Source: JBAVOR01 sp049692255
Lineage (GTDB): Bacteria; Babelota; Babeliae; Babelales; JACPOV01
DNA: 31,882 bases
Direction: 5' to 3'
Assembly (NCBI GenBank): GCA_049692255.1
Contig: JBAVOR010000003.1
Location: 1-31,882 of the forward strand
Numbering within the stretch: the first letter of the stretch is position 1; every line of letters begins with the position of its first letter. Positions 7,158 to 14,336 of the stretch are shown here, piece by piece. The translations under genes were made by a program, and so were the position numbers. Under the pieces are notes generated by a model. The model saw only the letters and a program-made list of their open reading frames with translations, made no database searches and had not been told where the DNA came from.

Positions 7158-8843
7158 ATGTTAGCGTTGTTATTATTTCTAATGTGCTTATTTTTCAACG
7201 CGGTTTCTTTACCCGTTGACGGAATCTCTCGTCATCAACGGAACTTGGCGATCGTTCTTGACCTCTCTTTTCAAGAAACCCCACAGCGCAGTGCAATAGC
7301 GCGAGAGTTGCTATATCTGTTTCAGTGCAAGAGAACTCTTGTGTTAACTAATACGGCAGTCTGGGAAAATGTAAAAATTATTATGCATGCCTATCAGATT
7401 GATCAGCAATTGCTTTCAGATTGGAAGCTGTATAAAAAAGATGACTTTTTATTATTCATGTCCGAGGCATATAAGAAACAAATAGAGGATAACACGGGAT
7501 TTGATTTGGAAGGGTTTGAGCGCATACAGCCAGATTTTTCTATCAATACGTCTCTAACAGCCACACTTAAAAAAGATATAGTACAAGAATATTATCGACA
7601 TTTCCCGTATGGGCTCCAGATTCAATCGAATAGATTTATTACCGTATTAAAAACGGTACTACTATCAAAATTGGATAACGATACTATCGAGTGGAATATC
7701 TATTTGTCTGGCCATGGGGCAACGGTATATCAAACAGTAGGTATTACAGAAGAAGCATTCAAAGAGTTATTATTAGTGTTTGAAAACCACATCAACACAC
7801 ATACTTTTTATTATTCTTCTTGTTTTGCCGGTGGCAAAATTGCCGACCTGATCTTTAAAGACAGGACATTTTCATTTCCCATCTTTACTGAAGGGTTAGA
7901 TGGAGTAAATCATATTGTGAGCAATTATGAGTTGCTTTTTACATCGTTAGAAAAGGTGCAAAGTAACGCATTTCAAACATATACAGAGTTAGCTTCATGT
8001 ATGGCTATGAATAACAATTATGATTTGCATAATGTAGTAGCAACCAGATTGCCAAATACCACTGAGTTCACAATTCTTCCCATTAAAGGGTTTCTGTATA
8101 CTATTAATAATAAGACCACTGTTGCTGATCTATCAAGCACAACAGTAGCACCCTTGAACTATGTGGTAGAAACACCGCACATGCAGTTCGGTTTATTTAT
8201 CCATAAAAATCAAAGCATAATTTCTGGCATGCGGGGCAACTCTTGTCATTACATGCCAATGATGGTATTGGATACTAATAGTGATGTATTAAAAGAAGAG
8301 ATAAAGCCTCATATTTTTGCGTTAGAATTGGTCGAAAAATTTAAAAAAACAGCACAGTTTAATACCAAAAAAGCTATGTTATTTGATTCTGTTTTATATG
8401 GGAAACCCAAGCCAAAAGATAAAGATATTTTTTTCGCCTTTCATACGGTGTTGCTCTTTATTAATGATGATATCGCTTATTGGCCGAAATTGAATGTAGA
8501 TCAAAACCATGCAACGTTAGCATTCGCCAACCAGTTTAATCTCTTTTTTGAATATAATAATGCATATTTTTTCTTCAGATTTTATGATGATAATCATTAT
8601 GACATGATGCGTATCAGTCCTTATGTAGCTCAAAAATATCTCAACTTGTTCGCGCAGAATAAAGAATCAATCCTAAAAGGGGAACAACCGATTTGGCAAG
8701 TGGATAAAATCTTAAATAACGCAACGTTAAGAAAATGTTACCCATGGTTTATAACAGCAACAGCTGTTGCAGCGTTCTGCATAAGAATAAAACTTGAGTA
8801 TGACAGTATCAAAAGAAGGCAAGAGATCATGGAAGTTGCATAG
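7158..8843 (+). CDS. Exported caspase-like (clan CD) cysteine peptidase homologue, 561 aa
   Basis: A hydrophobic signal sequence (MLALLLFLMCLFFNAVS) opens the protein. Between residues 178 and 226 it has the two-strand pattern of caspase-fold peptidases: EWNIYLSGHGA with His186, and HTFYYSSCFAGG with Cys222, the expected His-Cys dyad 36 residues apart. The region before it (AIVLDLS, then helices and a long variable stretch) could supply the first strand of the fold. The C-terminal 300 residues match nothing I know and end in a hydrophobic helix (WFITATAVAAFCIRI, about 537-551) and a short charged tail, suggesting membrane anchoring. The start has only a weak ribosome site. The gene is flanked by the Nudix gene and a copy of the Nudix 3' end. 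Peptidase activity is likely but substrate and location in the cell are inference. Confidence 0.65.
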   Translation: MLALLLFLMCLFFNAVSLPVDGISRHQRNLAIVLDLSFQETPQRSAIARELLYLFQCKRTLVLTNTAVWENVKIIMHAYQIDQQLLSDWKLYKKDDFLLFMSEAYKKQIEDNTGFDLEGFERIQPDFSINTSLTATLKKDIVQEYYRHFPYGLQIQSNRFITVLKTVLLSKLDNDTIEWNIYLSGHGATVYQTVGITEEAFKELLLVFENHINTHTFYYSSCFAGGKIADLIFKDRTFSFPIFTEGLDGVNHIVSNYELLFTSLEKVQSNAFQTYTELASCMAMNNNYDLHNVVATRLPNTTEFTILPIKGFLYTINNKTTVADLSSTTVAPLNYVVETPHMQFGLFIHKNQSIISGMRGNSCHYMPMMVLDTNSDVLKEEIKPHIFALELVEKFKKTAQFNTKKAMLFDSVLYGKPKPKDKDIFFAFHTVLLFINDDIAYWPKLNVDQNHATLAFANQFNLFFEYNNAYFFFRFYDDNHYDMMRISPYVAQKYLNLFAQNKESILKGEQPIWQVDKILNNATLRKCYPWFITATAVAAFCIRIKLEYDSIKRRQEIMEVA

Positions 8844-8883
8844 CTAATGCGCTTGGTAAAACAGTGCACATCTCTTTTGATTG

Positions 8884-8925
8884 AACAACCTGTCGGTGGT
8901 GGGTCTATTTGAAAAATGGGTGTAG
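8884..8925 (+). pseudogene. Remnant of a second Nudix gene (3' end only)
   Basis: Read in frame from 8884, the sequence gives NNLSVVGLFEKWV followed by TAG. The end of the Nudix protein at 6557-7090 is NNPSVVRLFEKWVN. Twelve of the 13 shared positions apart from two substitutions match (P to L, R to G), and the DNA is similar. Upstream of 8884 the same frame is closed by TGA at 8878, so only the last 14 codons survive recognisably. It indicates a past duplication or an insertion of the caspase-like gene beside a copied Nudix end. Confidence 0.6.
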
Positions 8926-8935
8926 TGAAAAAAGA

Positions 8936-10744
8936 TTATGCTACGTTAATTTCTGCCGTGATATTAGGATGTTGCATATACACAAGACCAGGTGCAAAGA
9001 GACGAAGAATGTGAAGAAATGTTTTTTGTGTTTGTATAGCCAGTGGTTGTTGCTGTGTAGCTAGTGCTTGTAATTCTTTCCAATTGCCATAAAAATCCAT
9101 CATCTGTAACCCCACCCAAGAAGGATCGCTATCGTTTCCCGTTGGATTATGGATGCTATAACCACCTGTTTTCTTATCTAGTTTTATTGCTAAATTACCA
9201 AGTGGTACCTGCGCCATAGCATAATGCATTTTTAGTTTCAATTTCTTACCGCACTGCTGCTCATACAGTTGAGTAAAAAATGCAAAATGCCGCAAGAAGG
9301 TTGCCATATTACCAAAGCTTTGGAGCAAGCGAGCAGCTTTGTCGTCTTGGTTAGTAACGTCTAAGCCATGATTGCCAAGCAAGGCGTTTCTCATTAATCG
9401 AGCACCTGCCCCACTTTGCAGTGTAACAATAAAAATTCCATCTTCTTGGAGCATGTCGAAATATTTTGCTAATGGATGATCTTTAATATCTTTCATAGCG
9501 CCGTATACATATGCTTGCGTGGCTTTGTGAAGATCCGCGAGAATAAAATAGAATGAATGAGATGCGAAAACTACGTCAGCTTTCTTCTTAAAGTAAGCGA
9601 CAATATCTTGAGCAGAAAGTTCCTGCGCGGTTTTGTGTATTACTGATACATCCTCAATGCCTATCGCTTTGTGTGCATTAATATAGGGTTCGGCAAATGG
9701 CTTATGAGGTTCTGCATTTAACAATCGGATGGTTAAACCGTTTTGTTGGAGTGCGTGTGGAAGAGCGTTAGTTTCGCCACGACCTCCGCCAATTTCTACG
9801 ATATCAATGTTTCTATGGGTAAGCAACGAATGAAAAGAGTCATATTGTGCTTGGCCGTCTGCGTCTTTGATATAAGGCATAGCTATTTCGCTGCCATTCA
9901 AATTCTGAATTTGTTTGTGCAAATTTTTTTGGCCGGACGAAATATCATTTGATATTGTCTGTTGATCAGGTGAAAGTTGTAATGCGATTGGGTTAAAAGA
10001 ACGTGGGAAAGGCGGTGCTTGATCGAGCAGCTGCATGGTAATAGTAATATCAGTGTTAACGATTGCACCATTAATTTCAAAAACAGAAATAACATTCACT
10101 ATTTGATCAAATAGATTATTGGCGCAATTGCGCAGTTCAGGGTGCTGATCACACAATTGCTTGCAAAAATCTGGTAACGGTATCGGAGAAAAAGAGCAGT
10201 CAATATCAACGTGAATACATTTTCCGGCGTACTGTTGATAGGCATGTTTAAAGATCTCAAAGCAGCGCAAAAATGTTTCTGCATTATTGAATAGAGTAAG
10301 CGATGGTTTCTGACCAGTGTGTACTTGAGATAGATCTAATTCATGTTTTGCTAACAGGAGCGTGGTAAAATCGCGTGCATCAGGACCACTTTTGAGAGTT
10401 GTTGTCAGAGGGGCTTGTTGGTTTAAATTTTCAAAGCAGGGATACAGTGGATGGGTACGCACGGCTGATATATCCTTCTGAATCAGCAATTTTTCAGATG
10501 CCCAGAATATAGTATCAAGTGACTCAGAGCATTGCTTATTGCCGTAGCTTAAAATAATACCATTTTTTAGCGATTTTTCATTGCTTTGGACTGGAACGTC
10601 CGTTTGGTTTATTGCCTGGCGCAATGCGGCACTAATTTTTGTTTTTTGCAGCAAAAAATGATGGTCGAAGCCCTGGTTTTGCTGCATGGCATACCCGGGG
10701 GATATGAAAAGAAGCAGGATAGCAAGAAAAGATACCTTTTCCAT
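8936..10744 (-). CDS. Exported class I SAM-dependent methyltransferase with an internal duplication, 602 aa
   Basis: The signal peptide (FLAILLLFISPGYAM) is followed by two related halves. The C-terminal half has the SAM-binding motif VEIGGGRGE (about residues 315-323), an acidic strand end (LLNAEP) and motif IV ADVVFASHSFYFI. The N-terminal half (about 55-280) aligns with the later part of that domain: LKSGPDARDF with LQSGAGARLM, AETFLRCFEIFKHAYQQYAG with MATFLRHFAFFTQLYEQQCG, and IPL/VPL ends. It lacks motif I, so only the second half should bind SAM. The ATG at 10744 has GGAGG six bases upstream and gives the signal peptide directly; the longer frame adds ten residues without a ribosome site. 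The substrate is unknown. A methyltransferase with a signal peptide is unusual because SAM is cytosolic. Confidence 0.75.
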   Translation of the reverse strand: MEKVSFLAILLLFISPGYAMQQNQGFDHHFLLQKTKISAALRQAINQTDVPVQSNEKSLKNGIILSYGNKQCSESLDTIFWASEKLLIQKDISAVRTHPLYPCFENLNQQAPLTTTLKSGPDARDFTTLLLAKHELDLSQVHTGQKPSLTLFNNAETFLRCFEIFKHAYQQYAGKCIHVDIDCSFSPIPLPDFCKQLCDQHPELRNCANNLFDQIVNVISVFEINGAIVNTDITITMQLLDQAPPFPRSFNPIALQLSPDQQTISNDISSGQKNLHKQIQNLNGSEIAMPYIKDADGQAQYDSFHSLLTHRNIDIVEIGGGRGETNALPHALQQNGLTIRLLNAEPHKPFAEPYINAHKAIGIEDVSVIHKTAQELSAQDIVAYFKKKADVVFASHSFYFILADLHKATQAYVYGAMKDIKDHPLAKYFDMLQEDGIFIVTLQSGAGARLMRNALLGNHGLDVTNQDDKAARLLQSFGNMATFLRHFAFFTQLYEQQCGKKLKLKMHYAMAQVPLGNLAIKLDKKTGGYSIHNPTGNDSDPSWVGLQMMDFYGNWKELQALATQQQPLAIQTQKTFLHILRLFAPGLVYMQHPNITAEINVA

Positions 10745-10786
10745 AAAAAACCTCCATTTATGAGCGGAATCCATTGATCTTTTATC

Positions 10787-10816
10787 ACTGTATCATAAAT
10801 TGACAAATTGTCAATT
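10787..10816 (-). promoter_or_regulatory. Promoter with overlapping 19-bp palindrome upstream of the methyltransferase
   Basis: On the minus strand TTGACA (10814-10809) and TACAGT (10792-10787) are 16 bases apart, placing transcription start about 36 bases before the ATG at 10744. The -35 lies inside a perfect inverted repeat, AATTGACAA-A-TTGTCAATT at 10798-10816. Such an arrangement is typical of a repressor site, but no cognate regulator is seen in the window. Confidence 0.5.
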
Positions 10817-10842
10817 ACATCTAGGGTTGCTGTGCTGTATTG

Positions 10843-11250
10843 TTAACTTGGTGCGTTTGTATAGCTGCTGTGCAGTGCATAGCTCAATCCAAGGATTGCG
10901 CCTCCTGTTGCACCGCGAACAGTTCCTTGCAGAAAGCCGTGAAGACCACCAAAGCCAGCACCAAGACCAAGGCCGATGGTTGATGTAACGCCAATGGTAG
11001 ATGCGCCATTAGAACTATTTTTTGCAACATCAATTCCTTCCTTAAGACCTTTCTCTGCACCACGAACCATACCGTACGCAGTACCAATGCCTGATCCAAT
11101 AAATCCACCGGCAACGGCACCTATTACGGGGAAAACTATACATTTACCTAACGATATGCCTCCCCATAGCATCATTTCGTGCTGATCCATTGCCTGTGAT
11201 GTTACGGTTCCACACAAGAGAGCGATGAGCATAAAAAACTGTTTTTGCAT
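10843..11250 (-). CDS. Small exported glycine-zipper-like membrane protein, 135 aa
   Basis: A signal peptide (FFMLIALLCGTVTSQA, cleavage before MDQ) is followed by two Gly/Ala-rich hydrophobic segments with GxxxG-type spacing: VIGAVAGGFIGSGIGTAYG and STIGLGLGAGFGGLHGFLQG, and then GATGGAILGLSYAL. Such glycine zippers pack membrane helices or form oligomers; the exact role is unknown. The ATG at 11250 was chosen because AAGG lies nine bases before it and the two earlier in-frame ATGs have none. It starts 34 bases after the HAD gene on the same strand and may share its transcript. Confidence 0.6.
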   Translation of the reverse strand: MQKQFFMLIALLCGTVTSQAMDQHEMMLWGGISLGKCIVFPVIGAVAGGFIGSGIGTAYGMVRGAEKGLKEGIDVAKNSSNGASTIGVTSTIGLGLGAGFGGLHGFLQGTVRGATGGAILGLSYALHSSYTNAPS

Positions 11251-11284
11251 TGAATGCATCCTTATGTTTAAAAACTCCAACTAC

Positions 11285-11737
11285 CTATTCAATATCTACT
11301 ACCATCAGTCCCAACCTTTTTAATTGGCGTTGCGTATCATGCCAGTTGGTGTGCAATACACTGGTAATACTACACTCTTGTGCAGCGACCACATTTCTGC
11401 TGCTGTCATCTACAAAAAAGAGTTCGTAATCTGACCCTAGATGTCCAATTACTAGTTCATAACATTGCGGCTGTGGTTTGCGCAATCCCAACTTTTTAGG
11501 AATAAAAATATCATGCTCATCAAACAGGCTAAACAGCTCAGGAAAACTTTTCTGCAAATCGACAAATGATTCAGGGTCCCAATTAGAAAGAATCAGTAAG
11601 CGGATGTTGGCCTTTTTGCACTGCTGCACAAAAGAGAGCCCTTCCTTGCATACCGTAACCCGATCTATTTCTTCACGCAAGAGAACGCCGCTTAGGTCGA
11701 AAATGAGTGCTTGTTTAATATTTGAAGATGTTGGCAC
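11285..11737 (-). CDS. Small HAD-superfamily phosphatase-like protein, 150 aa
   Basis: HAD motifs are in order: motif I IFDLSGVLL (nucleophile Asp14), motif II LILSNWD (Ser51), motif III GLRKPQP (Lys87) and motif IV FFVDDSSRN (Asp110-Asp111). The position that is usually the acid/base Asp in DxD is Ser16, as in some HAD-IA members with DxG or DxS. Only about 36 residues separate motifs I and II, so the usual helical cap is mostly missing. It has no signal peptide and should be cytosolic. The start is GTG at 11737 with a weak GGGA upstream. Phosphatase or dehalogenase activity cannot be told apart. Confidence 0.75.
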   Translation of the reverse strand: MPTSSNIKQALIFDLSGVLLREEIDRVTVCKEGLSFVQQCKKANIRLLILSNWDPESFVDLQKSFPELFSLFDEHDIFIPKKLGLRKPQPQCYELVIGHLGSDYELFFVDDSSRNVVAAQECSITSVLHTNWHDTQRQLKRLGLMVVDIE

Positions 11738-11876
11738 AGAAATCCCAATTAGCCTTTATGGGTAAAATAATCTAATCTTATCGTAAGAAAATATTCTAAT
11801 TTTTTCAAACTCTTAAATTACGTGTATTAAATACGCTATACTTATCAAAAATGGCTATTTAACCCGAGTAAAAACC

Positions 11877-12119
11877 ATGACTAAGTCTTCAAAGAAAAAA
11901 GAAGGGTTTACTTTAGAGATTTCTCCTGAAGTTGCATAAATTCTAGGAGTGCATAAACCCGATGATTTACTTATGATCATCAAGGACGATGAGGTGTTAT
12001 TAAGAGCAAAAAAAACTGATCCAGCGCATATTAAAAAGCTGCAAGAGGAAAGAGCCAAAGTGTCGAAGCGGTTAATGAAGCAGTATGAATCTGCTCTTAG
12101 AAGACTGGCCCAAGATTGA
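11877..12119 (+). pseudogene. AbrB/MazE-type antitoxin gene broken by a nonsense codon
   Basis: From ATG at 11877 the frame reads through a typical SpoVT/AbrB swapped-hairpin N-terminus (GFTLEISPEVA), hits TAA at 11937-11939, and continues without interruption (ILGVHKPDDLLMIIKDDEVL then LLRAKK) to TGA at 12117-12119. The whole would be 80 codons. Changing one base (TAA to GAA) restores the expected EVAEILGV sequence, so a point mutation is the simplest cause. The C-terminal half is a charged helix ending RRLAQD. No toxin gene lies beside it; the next gene, on the other strand, ends eight bases away. Confidence 0.7.
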
Positions 12120-12126
12120 AGATTAG

Positions 12127-12792
12127 TCAACAATATTTTCCTGCTTCGCGCATGCTCAAGCGGGCGAGCTGATCTGCATGGTGCGTTAAAAATGCGCGTA
12201 CCCACGTTGGATCTGTTTTTGAATATTCGCGGAGTGCCCAGCCGATAGCTTTTGCAATAAAAAACTCTCGTTCATGCATGGTTTGTGTGCAGTAACGTGC
12301 AAGAATTTTTGTATCAGTTTTCTGTTTGTAGCGTAATTGATACAGCAATGCCACGCGTCGTTTCCAAAACAATGGATCAGTAATCCACCTATCCATGTGC
12401 ACTTGTAATGCAGGATATTTTTGTATGAGCGCGCCGACGCAGTTAACAGCAAGTGTATCGATTGTGTCCCACCATGGTTTTATGGCTACCAGTTGTTCAA
12501 ACAGCTCAAACAGGTGCGGTGACCATAATTTTTTGTGTGCGAGTAATAAATCTAATGCAGCGTACTGATATTCCCGTTCAGTTTTGCTCCAGAGGCGATG
12601 CACATACGCAATCAACTGTTGCTCATCAGCAATGGGGTATTGCGCAAATACCTGTTTTTGCAGCTGCGCGCGCAATGGCTTTTTTAAGCCGATATACGGA
12701 CTAACCTGTTTCATGTAAGCAGCCATTTGCTGTGCATTGTGCACATGGGCATGGCTCGCAAAAAGAGCTTCGAGTGCTTCAATTAATGGCAT
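12127..12792 (-). CDS. AlkD-like DNA alkylation repair glycosylase, 221 aa
   Basis: AlkD-family proteins are HEAT-like helical repeat DNA glycosylases that remove alkylated bases. Length and order fit: SKTEREYQYAALDLL near residue 69, the WWDTID motif at 107-112 containing the Trp and Asp that line the lesion site, FWKRRVALLYQLRYK, and FFIAKAIGWALREYSK with Trp185. The protein has no signal peptide and should act in the cytoplasm. The start ATG at 12792 has only a weak GGAA upstream. It follows the protease gene on the same strand, with a strong hairpin between them, so it probably has its own transcription. Confidence 0.88.
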   Translation of the reverse strand: MPLIEALEALFASHAHVHNAQQMAAYMKQVSPYIGLKKPLRAQLQKQVFAQYPIADEQQLIAYVHRLWSKTEREYQYAALDLLLAHKKLWSPHLFELFEQLVAIKPWWDTIDTLAVNCVGALIQKYPALQVHMDRWITDPLFWKRRVALLYQLRYKQKTDTKILARYCTQTMHEREFFIAKAIGWALREYSKTDPTWVRAFLTHHADQLARLSMREAGKYC

Positions 12793-12816
12793 GGGAGTCG
12801 TTCCAAATAAATAAGT

Positions 12817-12842
12817 ATGGGTAGGATTTAAATCCTACCCAT
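12817..12842 (-). terminator. Rho-independent terminator of the clostripain-family gene
   Basis: Bases 12817-12842 form a perfect 26-base palindrome (13-base arms, ATGGGTAGGATTT and its complement). Read on the minus strand it is followed by ACTTATTTATTT, T-rich as needed. It lies 28 bases after the stop of the gene ending at 12871 and before the AlkD start. The hairpin would have almost no loop, so the central A/T bases must open. Confidence 0.6.
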
Positions 12843-12870
12843 TTCAAGTATAGCAAGAGATACTAATTAT

Positions 12871-14172
12871 TTAACTAAACAGTTGAATGAAGTTTATCCA
12901 ATCAGTATTTTGAGCAAACAATGTCACTCCGTACGTATCATCGATAATACCGTTAGCAGGGAAGTAAATAGAAATCCCTTGTGCGCCAGCATATACGGGA
13001 CCTGCAGCTTTGTGTAGTACTACCTTGGTAATCGTTTTTAATCCTTCTTCGATAATAGGAGCAATAGCAGTTAATGCTTTTTTAAATTCAGGGCTGAGTA
13101 GTGGTTTTGTTTGATTGTGATGAGTTGGTAAAATAAGGGATGATTTTGGGGTAGCTTTTTTAATTTGATGCAATACATTGGCGTAGAACGAATAGAGATC
13201 AATGTATTCAGCCATTTCAAAGGAGATCGATGCTTTGCGAGCGGTAGTAATAATGTTTTTAGTGTGTGTTGCATCAATTGCATTGCACGCCAAAAATGCC
13301 GCTACAAATTGGTCAATATTATTTTTCAGCAGTTCGATAGCTGGCACATCAATAACCGATAAAGTAAAATCGGTAGTTGGTTGCTGAGTGGAATAGAATG
13401 TTTTGTATGCATCGACCATATTAATCGATAGTGCCAATGGAGTAGTGCCTGCAGGATTGAGTGAAAGAGGTTTAATAAAATGTGAGTACGGATATCCATT
13501 GCCCGGAATTGTTTGTTGTGATCCAACAAAGAAAGTGACCAAATCTTTCATTTGATAAGCAACTTCTACCATTGCCATTAAACATGCATCCATAGCGATA
13601 AGGTCAAGCTTTTTACCAATCAATTGATTAATTTTAACCAGTGCATTGCGTAGCCCATCATTGGTTAAGCATGTTTTTTGGGTGTCATCATACAAGATGC
13701 CTCGTTGTGGGCAAGGAATGATATTCAGCCATGGTGCACGCGATTGTGCAGTTCCTGGATAAAAATCTTCTATGCCACTGCCATGGTTCCACAGAACAAG
13801 TGCGTAGTTGGTTGCTGGATAATTTTCAACAACCCATTGCATAGCACTCGCTAATTCCATTTCAGGGTCGTATCCCATTTCAGTCGGTAATGTGCCCGCA
13901 TCAATCTTACTGCCAGGAACAATCAAGTAACGCCATGTGTGATTGTCATTTGGTTTATCCCACTGAACCAGCACGTAGATTCCTTTTGTAGATGCAAGTC
14001 CAGCAGACATATCTTCAATGTTTCGTGAGGCAAACGATGCTAAGCTGTTGTCTGCAGCCATATATACCAGCAGAGACCATTCTGCTTTTTCTGCCACTGC
14101 GCATATGCCAAAAGCATAACTCAGATAACCAATAGCCATTATTGCGTGACGCAATACCATAGTTGAACGCAT
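12871..14172 (-). CDS. Exported clostripain-family (C11) cysteine peptidase, 433 aa
   Basis: Clostripain-type peptidases are clan CD enzymes that cut after basic residues. The match is clear: WSLLVYMAADNSLASF after the signal sequence, the catalytic His130 in ALVLWNHGSG, LTNDGLRNAL, and the catalytic Cys197 in LDLIAMDACLMAMVEVAYQM, with GSQQTIPGNGYPY after it. The first 27 residues form a signal peptide (AIMAIGYLSYAFGICAVA). GGAG lies eight bases before the ATG. Its own hairpin terminator lies downstream at 12817-12842. It diverges from the fibre operon, separated by 164 bases. No second insertion or missing catalytic residue was seen, so the enzyme is probably active outside the cytoplasm. 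Confidence 0.88.
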   Translation of the reverse strand: MRSTMVLRHAIMAIGYLSYAFGICAVAEKAEWSLLVYMAADNSLASFASRNIEDMSAGLASTKGIYVLVQWDKPNDNHTWRYLIVPGSKIDAGTLPTEMGYDPEMELASAMQWVVENYPATNYALVLWNHGSGIEDFYPGTAQSRAPWLNIIPCPQRGILYDDTQKTCLTNDGLRNALVKINQLIGKKLDLIAMDACLMAMVEVAYQMKDLVTFFVGSQQTIPGNGYPYSHFIKPLSLNPAGTTPLALSINMVDAYKTFYSTQQPTTDFTLSVIDVPAIELLKNNIDQFVAAFLACNAIDATHTKNIITTARKASISFEMAEYIDLYSFYANVLHQIKKATPKSSLILPTHHNQTKPLLSPEFKKALTAIAPIIEEGLKTITKVVLHKAAGPVYAGAQGISIYFPANGIIDDTYGVTLFAQNTDWINFIQLFS

Positions 14173-14265
14173 ATACCCGCTCCTTTTTTAGGGGTTAAAG
14201 AAAAAACGCAACTCTTATAATTTCTTTTTGAACAGTACTATATTTTTTTAGTTTTTCAAATACTG

Positions 14266-14294
14266 TTGTGTAATACAATAAGGCATATTATATT
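14266..14294 (+). promoter_or_regulatory. Promoter of the fibre operon
   Basis: TTGTGT (14266-14271) and TATATT (14289-14294, 5/6) are 17 bases apart, 42 bases before the GTG start at 14337. The -35 is weak (3/6). Confidence 0.4.
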
Positions 14295-14336
14295 CACAAG
14301 CGCATAGTCAAAAGATATCTAAAAAAAGGAGAAAGC

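Noticed and set aside
11855..12205. 116-codon minus-strand frame antisense to the broken antitoxin gene
   Set aside because: Its content has no family features, whereas the plus strand shows an AbrB-type sequence with a single nonsense change.
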